Shown: positions 56,979 to 64,000 of the stretch, one piece after another | How the letters are laid out: each line of letters begins with the position of its first letter | Position numbering within the stretch: position 1 is the first letter of the stretch | Origin: Pirellulales bacterium | GTDB taxonomy: Bacteria > Planctomycetota > Planctomycetia > Pirellulales > UBA1268 | Assembly (NCBI GenBank): GCA_018401745.1 | Contig: JAGYJY010000022.1 | Location: 124,001-188,000 of the forward strand | Reading direction: 5' to 3' | DNA: 64,000 nucleotides | Made by a program: the position numbers and the translations under genes | Notes under the pieces: generated by a model | What the model saw: the letters and a program-made list of their open reading frames with translations, nothing else | Told to the model about the DNA's origin: nothing | Database searches by the model: none

Positions 56979-58088
56979 CTACGAGCGGGCCACCCGCCCG
57001 CGAATGAAGCAGTCGTTGCCGAGGCTCTCGATCGACTCGATCGAGAGCCTCGGTGCTTTTTGCATGCTGCTGATGCCCAGGCCTGCCACGGCGGCTGGGG
57101 CCTGGCTGCCGCCGATGATCGTCGGGGCAATGAAGGCCTGCACCTCATCCACCAGGCCCGCGTCAAAGAATCCGCCCAGCACCGTGGGGCCGCCTTCCAC
57201 CAGCAGATTCGTGAGCCGGCGGCGGCCAAGCTCGGCCAGCAGTTCGACAATCGCCGCGGTTTGAACGGACTGCCCTGACTGCCAGACCTCGCAGCCTGCC
57301 TCCTGCAGCCGACTGACGGCGTCTCGCGGAGCCTCCGGGCCGACGGCGATCAGCGTGGGATGCTGGGCTGCGGTCTGGGCGAGCTGGCTGGTGATCGGCA
57401 GCCGCGCCCGGGCATCGAGCACGATCCGCAGCAGCGACCGCGGCCCGGGAGGCCGGGCGGTGAGCATGGGATCGTCGGCCAGGGCGGTGCCGATCCCCAC
57501 GAGAATCGCATCGACCCGCGCCCGCAGCCGGTGCACCACGGCCCGCGAGGCTTCCGAGGAGATCCAGCGGCTCTCTCCACTGGCCGTGGCCACATGGCCG
57601 TCGAGGCTCATCGCCCACTTGGCGATCACCCAGGGCCGGCCATGAACGGCCAGCATCGCAAAGGCCGCGATCAGCCGCTGGGCCTGCTCGGCTTCCACGC
57701 CTGCGGCCACGTCAACGCCCGCCGCACGCAGCCGCTCGATGCCACGGCCCGAGGCGTGGGCTGCGGGATCGACCGCTCCCACGACCACCCGTCGAATGCC
57801 TGCGGCCAGGATCGCGTCGGTACAGGGGGGCGTTTTGCCATGGTGGCAGCAGGGCTCGAGCGTGACCACGAGCGTACTGCCCCGGGCAGCAGGGCCGGCA
57901 GCCTCCAGGGCCGCCACCTCCGCATGGGGCCCACCAAAGCGGGCATGCCAGCCCTCGCCAATCGTGCTCCCCGCCGCATCGAGCACCACCGCCCCGACCA
58001 TGGGGTTGGGCTCCACAAGCCCTTCCCCGCGGCGGGCCAGTTCCAGGGCCCGCTGCATAGCGCCGCGTTCGCAGTCGCTTGCGGTCAT
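56979..58088 (-). CDS. ribD: Bifunctional riboflavin deaminase-reductase
   Basis: RibD deaminates and then reduces the pyrimidine intermediate of riboflavin synthesis. The 369-residue protein has the N-terminal deaminase domain with HAEVAALEAAG and PCCHHGKTPPCTDAI (zinc His/Cys/Cys and catalytic Glu). The C-terminal DHFR-like reductase domain follows: WVIAKWAMSLDGHVATASGE, SRWISSEASR, VDAILVGIGTALADDPMLTA and NLLVEGGPTVLGGFFDAGLV. Near the C-terminus the coding DNA forms a 35-bp inverted repeat (57019-57053) encoding PRLSIESIESLG. Its start overlaps the end of the TPR-like gene by 4 nt. Other rib genes are not adjacent. Confidence 0.95.
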   Translation of the reverse strand: MTASDCERGAMQRALELARRGEGLVEPNPMVGAVVLDAAGSTIGEGWHARFGGPHAEVAALEAAGPAARGSTLVVTLEPCCHHGKTPPCTDAILAAGIRRVVVGAVDPAAHASGRGIERLRAAGVDVAAGVEAEQAQRLIAAFAMLAVHGRPWVIAKWAMSLDGHVATASGESRWISSEASRAVVHRLRARVDAILVGIGTALADDPMLTARPPGPRSLLRIVLDARARLPITSQLAQTAAQHPTLIAVGPEAPRDAVSRLQEAGCEVWQSGQSVQTAAIVELLAELGRRRLTNLLVEGGPTVLGGFFDAGLVDEVQAFIAPTIIGGSQAPAAVAGLGISSMQKAPRLSIESIESLGNDCFIRGRVARS

Positions 58089-60286
58089 GAACCGGGCGTC
58101 CAGATCGCCTTCTTTTCACCGCCGCCGGCAGCGGGAGCATCGCTGCCGGGCGTCCAGAGGCCCGACGAGGCCGGCGGAGCAGCCGCTGCTGGGCCGCCGC
58201 CACCTGCGGCTCCCGGCGGCGGCATCCCGCCAGCCTGGGCTGCCGCCATCGCCGAGAGGTCGATGCCAGCCTCGGCAAACACCGCAGCCACGGCCTGCAA
58301 CACCCGCTGATCCTGCGGGCCGCGGCGAATCCGGTCGAGCATCCGCTGCATGGAGATCTGATCACCACGCTGCAGGGCCAGCCGCAGCTCCGCCACATCG
58401 AGCATCGCCTCGCTCGCCCCCAGCGCGGCGGCGATCTTCCGCAGCCGGCCGAGGATCTCAAGCTTTTCGGTGGTGGTCTCAGCCCGTTCCTCAAGGAAGC
58501 TCAAGGCACGCCACTGGTCGGCGGGCTCCGTGCCGGCCTCGGGAGTCTTGGTCCGCTCGAGCACTTCAGTGGCAGCACGCACGGCCGAAAGCTCGAAGCC
58601 CGACGCGATCGACATCTCCAGAAGCAGTCGCAGCTGATCGAGGGAGAGCGGGCCGAGCGCAACGCGGTGCCACCGCATCGGTGGCAGCTCTTCCACCGGG
58701 GCAGCCGACTCAACCGGGCTCTCGGGAGCCAAGCCCAGGTCGCTGCGGAGAGTGGTCCAGGCCTCACGCACCGGCTCCAGTGCCGCGGTCACCTGCCCCG
58801 CCAGCAGCATCGCCTCCACCCGGCGGCGGCCGTCGGTGTCGCCAACCGCCTCGCGGGGTGTGCGGCCGAGCAGCTCTGGCAGCGGAGTCGCCGGCCACTC
58901 CGCGACAAAGCGGCTCCAGACGGCTTCCCGCTGCTGCCGCATCGCCTTGTCAAACGCTCCTGAGTCGGCTGCCTGATCGGGGGTGAGCGACGACGGCGTG
59001 TGCGGCCGAAACTGTGCCGAGAGCAGCCAGTTGGTCGGCGTGGTGAGCGACGTGGCCGCCGCCTCGCCAAACGCTGCGTGCAGCAGCGGCTCAGCTGCCT
59101 CGCGGGCAGCGGCGAGATCCGGCCCGAAGCCCTGCAGCACCGCATGAGGGGCCCGGTCGGTCTGCTTGCCGAAGATCAGCAGCGAGGCCAGCAGCAGGGC
59201 CGGACGCTCCTCGGTGACCGCGGCGTCGTAGACACGCCACACCGACCGCGGCGGCACCGCATTGCGGCTGACCCAGTTGGAGCGGTCAAACGGCACGCTC
59301 TCGAAGCGACCGTCGTGCCGCAGCGTGTCTTCCACCAGGTCGAGGTCGAGCGGCCCGCCGGCGGTGTCTGTCGCAGGGATCTCCAGCATCGCCTGGGAGA
59401 GCGGCACGGTCGGCGACCGCTCGGGGTTGGCCTCCTGCTCAAGCACAATCGCCCGGCCAATCGCCTCAATCGCATCGTCTTCCGAGCCCCCTGGCAGCCC
59501 CGCCACCTTCACCCAGGCCTCGGCCGCTTCAAACGGCCGAGCGAGCTTCTCGCAGAGGATCGCGATGTTGGTGAAGAGCTCGCGGCATTCGCCAGCAACC
59601 CCCTTGAGCGTGCGAAACGTCTTCAGTGCTTTGGTGAGCCGCCATTCGTCGGCGTGCTTCATCGCCGCCTGAAACTCAAACCGCCAGGGCGAGTTGTCGG
59701 CAGTCGGGAGCAGGGCCGGCCGGGCCCGCAAGGCTGGCGGAACGCCCTCCTGCCCGATCATCGCCGCCACGGCCTGCCGGTTGTCTTCGCTGCCGAGGCC
59801 GCGGTCGTCGACCCACTCCAGCAGGCCTTGGGCCATGCCCACCTGACCGGCCTGAGCAGCCGCCTGCATCAGGGTGAAGGCGATCCGTGTCAGCTCTTCG
59901 GTGGTTGCCCCCTCAGCCGGCATGCTCTCGCGGGCTGCGTCAAACGCGGCAGCAGCCTCTTGCATGTTGTCGGCAAGCGCTGCGCAGATCGCCGACTGGC
60001 CAAGCGCCAGCGGGTTGTCGGGAAACGCGGCGAGAAAGGCTTGATTGGTGGCCATCGCCTGGTCAAACCCGCGAGACGAGAGCTGCAGCTTCGTCTTGGT
60101 CGCCAGCAGGCAGGCCCGGCCGGGATGGGCGGCATCGAGGCGGGTGGCCTTCTCGAGCGCGGCAGAATACTGCTCTCCTTCGATCAGCTTGTCGAGCTGC
60201 TCGAGCTCACCGACAAGATCGGCACAGCAAAACTTGATCTTCTTGTCCTTGCCGCCAGGGCAGGCTGCGTAGGGATCGATGGACAT
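58085..60286 (-). CDS. TPR-like protein with N-terminal SEC-C-type zinc motif
   Basis: The 733-residue protein starts MSIDPYAACPGGKDKKIKFC followed by C, matching the SEC-C metal-binding pattern CPxGxxKKxKxCC found at the end of SecA and in many stand-alone proteins. The next 250 residues have helical-repeat character (YSAALEKATRLDAAHPGRAC, ALGQSAICAALADNMQEAAA), then a long middle domain and a second helical region. The C-terminal tail repeats GLWTPGSDA and AIWTPGS. It is coupled to ribD by a 4-nt ATGA overlap. GGAG precedes the ATG at 60286. The function is not known; the motifs suggest protein-protein or ribosome/translocon contacts (inference). Confidence 0.8.
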   Translation of the reverse strand: MSIDPYAACPGGKDKKIKFCCADLVGELEQLDKLIEGEQYSAALEKATRLDAAHPGRACLLATKTKLQLSSRGFDQAMATNQAFLAAFPDNPLALGQSAICAALADNMQEAAAAFDAARESMPAEGATTEELTRIAFTLMQAAAQAGQVGMAQGLLEWVDDRGLGSEDNRQAVAAMIGQEGVPPALRARPALLPTADNSPWRFEFQAAMKHADEWRLTKALKTFRTLKGVAGECRELFTNIAILCEKLARPFEAAEAWVKVAGLPGGSEDDAIEAIGRAIVLEQEANPERSPTVPLSQAMLEIPATDTAGGPLDLDLVEDTLRHDGRFESVPFDRSNWVSRNAVPPRSVWRVYDAAVTEERPALLLASLLIFGKQTDRAPHAVLQGFGPDLAAAREAAEPLLHAAFGEAAATSLTTPTNWLLSAQFRPHTPSSLTPDQAADSGAFDKAMRQQREAVWSRFVAEWPATPLPELLGRTPREAVGDTDGRRRVEAMLLAGQVTAALEPVREAWTTLRSDLGLAPESPVESAAPVEELPPMRWHRVALGPLSLDQLRLLLEMSIASGFELSAVRAATEVLERTKTPEAGTEPADQWRALSFLEERAETTTEKLEILGRLRKIAAALGASEAMLDVAELRLALQRGDQISMQRMLDRIRRGPQDQRVLQAVAAVFAEAGIDLSAMAAAQAGGMPPPGAAGGGGPAAAAPPASSGLWTPGSDAPAAGGGEKKAIWTPGS

Positions 60287-60482
60287 GGCGTTGGGGTCTC
60301 CTTCGAGACCGAATGTACCAGAGCAACCCCCGTCAGAAAGTCGCGGCAGTTGTGGCGGCCAAGGGGGTCCGGCATACTCGCGTCTGCGCATGGACAGGCG
60401 GCCGGCGCGGCGTTGATCCCTCGTGTGGCCCCGCGCCCAGCCCCCCGCCTCGCATTCTCTCCCGCAGCCCAGCGCGATTCCC

Positions 60483-61880
60483 ATGCGGCAGCCCCACATC
60501 CTCGTCGTCGACGCTTCGGGCTCTGCAGGACTTCCCTACGATCGCCATCTGGCCAGGCTGCAGCCGATGGAGGTGCGGGTGGAGCGGTCGCTGGAAAAGG
60601 CCCTTGAGAGCCTCCGCCGCGACTCCTGGGATTTAGGCATCGTCACCGCCCGGGCCAGACCCTCAGCCGATGTGCTCTACACCACCCTGAAGAAGGCCGA
60701 CCCGCAGCTGCCGATGGTCGTGATCGACTCGCAGCCCTCGGTCGAACGGGCCCGCGCCTGCCTGCAGGCGGGGGCCGGCGACTATCTCGACATCGCCCGT
60801 GCGGAGACCGACCTTGAAGACTCGCTGGTTCGATTGCTAGCGATCTCACGGCGGGTGGCTGCTGAAGAGGTGCTCCGCCGGGTGGTGGAGCGGCCGTATT
60901 CCTTTGATGAGTTTCTCGGGGAGAGTCCGCCGATGCGGGCGGTCTACTCGATGATCGACCGGGTGGCGGCGAGCAACGTCGATGTGCTCGTCACCGGCGA
61001 GACCGGCACCGGCAAGGAGCTCGTCGCCCGCTCGCTGCACCGCCGCAGCCGGCGGGAGGGCGGGCCGTTTGTGCCCATCGACTGCGGGGCGATCCCCGAC
61101 GCACTCTTGGAGAGCGAACTGTTTGGCCACGAGCGAGGCGCGTTTACCGGTGCCGACGCCCGCCGCATTGGGCTGGTGGAGCTGGCCGACGGCGGCACGC
61201 TCTTCCTCGACGAGGTGGGTGAACTGCCCTTGCCGCTGCAGGCCAAGCTGCTGCGGGTGCTGCAGGAGCGGCGGGTCCGCCGCGTGGGAGGCCGTCAGGA
61301 AAACGCGGTCGACGTGCGGGTGGTGGCAGCCACCTCGCGGCCGATCGATCAGATGGTCACCAAAGGCGAGTTTCGCCGCGATCTCTTCTACCGCATCAAC
61401 GTCGTGCGGATCGACATGCCGCCGCTGCGAATCCGGGGCGACGACATCGGCCTGCTGGCCGAAGCCTTCGCCAACCGGGCCAGCCAGGAGATGAGCCGCA
61501 GCGTCGGCGGCCTCTCGCCGGATGCTTACCAGGTGCTGAAAAACTACCCGTGGCCAGGCAACGTGCGGGAGCTCAACAACGTGGTGCGTCGGGCAGTGGC
61601 GATGACCAGCGGCACCACGATCGGCCTGGATGACCTTCCCGACGAGCTGATCACCGCCTCAGGCCGTGCGGGCAGCGGCGATGGCGAGGCCGTCGGCTTC
61701 TTCGCCGAGCGGGCCGCCCAGACGGCTCGCTTTGAGCTGCAGTATCTGACCGACCTGCTCACCAGGCACCTCGGCGACGTCTCCGCCGCTGCTCGCGAAG
61801 CCCGCCTCCCCCGCGGCACCCTCTACCGCCTGCTGAAGGGCCACGACCTCGACGCGGCCAGCTTTCGCCGCGAGGGCTAG
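60483..61880 (+). CDS. Sigma-54-dependent activator (NtrC family) with degenerate receiver domain
   Basis: The 465-residue protein has a receiver-like domain at 1-120 (ILVVDASGSAG at the acidic pocket, GAGDYLD at the end). The phospho-acceptor position reads WDLGIVTARARPSAD, without the usual Asp, so control by phosphorylation is doubtful. The AAA+ domain (about 145-385) is complete: Walker A TGETGTGKELVARSLHRRS, the sigma-54 contact GHERGAFTGAD (GAFTGA), Walker B GGTLFLDEVGELPLPLQ, and NYPWPGNVRELNNVVRRAVA. A Fis-type HTH follows (HLGDVSAAAREARLPRGTLY). A sigma-54 promoter for glnB lies 340 nt downstream, making it a candidate regulator of that gene. Confidence 0.9.
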   Translation: MRQPHILVVDASGSAGLPYDRHLARLQPMEVRVERSLEKALESLRRDSWDLGIVTARARPSADVLYTTLKKADPQLPMVVIDSQPSVERARACLQAGAGDYLDIARAETDLEDSLVRLLAISRRVAAEEVLRRVVERPYSFDEFLGESPPMRAVYSMIDRVAASNVDVLVTGETGTGKELVARSLHRRSRREGGPFVPIDCGAIPDALLESELFGHERGAFTGADARRIGLVELADGGTLFLDEVGELPLPLQAKLLRVLQERRVRRVGGRQENAVDVRVVAATSRPIDQMVTKGEFRRDLFYRINVVRIDMPPLRIRGDDIGLLAEAFANRASQEMSRSVGGLSPDAYQVLKNYPWPGNVRELNNVVRRAVAMTSGTTIGLDDLPDELITASGRAGSGDGEAVGFFAERAAQTARFELQYLTDLLTRHLGDVSAAAREARLPRGTLYRLLKGHDLDAASFRREG

Positions 61881-62636
<756 letters not shown>

Positions 62637-62695
62637 TCGACGGCGGTCATCGATAGCCGCCGCGTCGCCTTGGCACGTGCGGCGAAGCAACCAGC

Positions 62696-62727
62696 AACCG
62701 GGGAGCCACCAGGCTCCCCGGTTTTCT
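62696..62727 (+). terminator. Intrinsic terminator of glnB
   Basis: AACCGGGGAGCC and GGCTCCCCGGTT form a 12-bp stem around ACCA, followed by TTCTTG. It lies 60 nt after the glnB stop. Confidence 0.88.
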
Positions 62728-62768
62728 TGCGCCCATGACTGCCGAACGGAACGCTCCGCCCGCCTCAC

Positions 62769-63365
62769 TCAGGGCCGCGGTTTCTGAGAAGGCGGAAACT
62801 CCACCCCGGCATAGATCGCCGACACGGCAACGGTCGCGTCGAGCGAGGCGAGGGCCACGGAGCCGTTGGGGTTGGTCACCGCCGTGAGCGTCCAGGTGTC
62901 GTCATCCGCCTGCCTGACAAACCGCTCCACCGACACGTGGTCCTGCGCCACCAGCAGATACTCCTGCAGGCTCGGCAGCGTGCGGTAGTGCGCGAACTTC
63001 CGGCCCCGGTTGTAGGCCTCCGTGGAGTCGCTCAGCACCTCAATGATCACCCGCGGGTTGGTCAGCGAGTAATGCACATCGTCTTCAAAGCGGGGCTTCT
63101 CGCAAAACACCACCACGTCGGGATAGGTGTAGAGCCCGGTGGCATCCACCTTCACCCGCTGGTCGCTGGTGAGCACGTAGCAGCCCCGGCCCTCGAGGGC
63201 ATTCCTGATCGCAAAGGCGAAGTTGTCTTTCACGAGGTTGTGCCAGAGCGACCCGCCGCTCATGGCAAACATCTCACCATCAAAAAACTCGTGCCGAAAC
63301 TCCGACGCGGTTTCGATCGCGAGATACTCCTCCGGCGTCAGCCGTTTCCTGGGCGCGGTCGACAT
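62769..63365 (-). CDS. Uma2 family (DUF820) endonuclease-like protein
   Basis: A 198-residue protein of the Uma2/DUF820 family, a PD-(D/E)XK nuclease-fold group expanded in cyanobacteria and planctomycetes. It shows RLTPEEYLAIETASEFRHEF, FDGEMFAMSGGSLWHNLVKD, VDATGLYTYPDVVVFCEKP (catalytic Asp) and the NPRVIIEVLSDSTEAYNRGR core with the Glu...Lys pair (EVLS, FAHYRTLPSLQEYLLV). No biological role is established for most members. The ATG at 63365 follows GAGGAGG. It is next to, but separate from, the toxin-antitoxin pair. Confidence 0.87.
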   Translation of the reverse strand: MSTAPRKRLTPEEYLAIETASEFRHEFFDGEMFAMSGGSLWHNLVKDNFAFAIRNALEGRGCYVLTSDQRVKVDATGLYTYPDVVVFCEKPRFEDDVHYSLTNPRVIIEVLSDSTEAYNRGRKFAHYRTLPSLQEYLLVAQDHVSVERFVRQADDDTWTLTAVTNPNGSVALASLDATVAVSAIYAGVEFPPSQKPRP

Positions 63366-63494
63366 ACTGCCAAGCCTCCTCGGGTCATCACTACACGAGG
63401 AGTGTATACGCAAGTTCACCACCCGTCAACTGACGGCCACCGGGTTCTCCGCGCCGAGCGGCGGCGGACGGCGATGGCCGGCACCATGCAGGCC

Positions 63495-63791
63495 TCAGGT
63501 CAGGTGGCGATCGATCTCCATGCCACTGTGAAACACCCCGAGCACCACGACTCGAGGCCCGTTGGCGATGAGGTACGCAATCCGGTAATGCCCGTACCAC
63601 GTCTCATACACGTCACGGTCGACAATCCGTTCATACCTTTGACCACGATGCGGGTGCTGGCGGAGGATCTCGGCCTTCGCGCAACTCCCCCGCACCACAC
63701 TGGCGGCGGCACGACGATTGTCGACTGCGAAGTACTCGTAGATGTCGTGCAGACAGCGGAGGGCTTCTGAAGTCCACGTCAGGTTTGCCAT
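63495..63791 (-). CDS. RelE/ParE-family toxin
   Basis: A 98-residue basic protein with the RelE/ParE fold: WTSEALRCLHDIYEYFAVDN, VRGSCAKAEILRQHPHRGQR, YETWYGHYRIAYLI and the C-terminal RVVVLGVFHSGMEIDRHL. RelE members cleave ribosome-bound mRNA and ParE members poison gyrase; the group cannot be told here, although YRIAYLI with VFHS is typical for the superfamily. The ATG at 63791 overlaps the end of the upstream antitoxin frame by 13 nt, the usual arrangement. Because that antitoxin frame contains a TGA, it is unclear whether this toxin is active. Confidence 0.83.
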   Translation of the reverse strand: MANLTWTSEALRCLHDIYEYFAVDNRRAAASVVRGSCAKAEILRQHPHRGQRYERIVDRDVYETWYGHYRIAYLIANGPRVVVLGVFHSGMEIDRHLT

Positions 63792-63964
63792 GACTTCACG
63801 ACCTCGGCAACCTGTGGAGGGCTGTGCAGCCGGTCGGCTGCCACATCCTGGATTCACCGGTCGATCATCCGGGAAAATGCCAGCTCTTTGAGAATCTCGT
63901 CATAGGTGCTGTCGTCCGGCTGTCTCACGATGATGTCGATCATTGTTTTCTTGGCTGGGCTCAT
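63779..63964 (-). pseudogene. Antitoxin gene interrupted by an in-frame TGA
   Basis: From the ATG at 63964 (GAGGAGCG upstream) the frame reads MSPAKKTMIDIIVRQPDDST, YDEILKELAFSRMIDR, then TGA at 63856-63854. It then continues without another stop as IQDVAADRLHSPPQVAEVVK and SWQT to a TGA that overlaps the toxin start. The product with the TGA read through would be about 61 residues, a usual size for RelE/ParE antitoxins, with the common LxFxRMIxRGLxD pattern; a GGA-to-TGA change would explain the stop. As written only 36 residues are made. Confidence 0.65.
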
Positions 63965-64000
63965 GAACGCTCCTCAGATGAATCCGACTCTGAACGGTAG

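Overview
The window is GC-rich chromosomal DNA, almost certainly from a planctomycete (Planctomycetota, probably Pirellulales-like). The evidence is family content: a DUF1501 + PSCyt1/DUF1549/DUF1553 gene pair, two DUF1080 proteins, a PEP-CTERM protein, a formylmethanofuran:H4MPT formyltransferase (fhcD), a DUF11 repeat protein, and a sigma-70 factor with an N-terminal helix-turn-helix. No phage, transposase or CRISPR array is visible. Much of the window is housekeeping sequence interrupted by dense intergenic repeats.

Layout. 1-9.6 kb: pyrG (partial), a SYLF lipoprotein-like protein, DAHP synthase, then a minus-strand operon of an NTF2-like protein, a PSCyt1/DUF1549/DUF1553 protein and a DUF1501 protein, and a GT10 fucosyltransferase. 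9.6-11.1 kb: a PEP-CTERM gene with a long structured leader upstream and three tandem long hairpins, all with the same 10-nt loop, downstream. 11.2-16.7 kb: homospermidine synthase, CrcB, a HAD phosphatase, an FHA-GAF-SpoIIE phosphatase, nicotinamidase and tRNA-Pro. 16.8-23.4 kb: parB-parA with three parS-like sites nearby, an ornithine cyclodeaminase homologue, ahcY and trpF. 24.3-44 kb: an ExeA-type ATPase, acs, a U32 peptidase, two DUF1080 proteins, cysK, an esterase, a J-domain protein, a double-module parvulin, an aminotransferase, a two-gene CydA-like/c-heme membrane complex and a lactonase. 44-51 kb: a sigma factor and the classic infC-rpmI-rplT-pheS-pheT cluster. 51-64 kb: DUF11 protein, fhcD, a large exported protein, ribD with a TPR/SEC-C-like gene, an NtrC-type activator next to a sigma-54-promoted glnB, a Uma2 protein and a RelE/ParE toxin whose antitoxin is interrupted by an in-frame TGA.

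Four kinds of structured non-coding DNA stand out. (1) Three minus-strand hairpins at 9649-9834 have unrelated stems but an identical CUGUGGUGGU loop, and almost every non-Watson-Crick pair is a G-U on the transcribed strand. (2) A ~71-bp four-way-junction ('cloverleaf') repeat with compensatory changes lies inside five compound repeat arrays. (3) A three-hairpin element bounded by GCTAGC abuts gene stop codons in all three copies. (4) Perfect palindromes sit downstream of genes.

Five genes (NTF2-like, GT10, PEP-CTERM, ExeA-type, sigma factor) each need a single-base change, in or next to a short homopolymer, to restore the frame. This pattern points to sequence indels rather than decay. I treated these five as one gene each.
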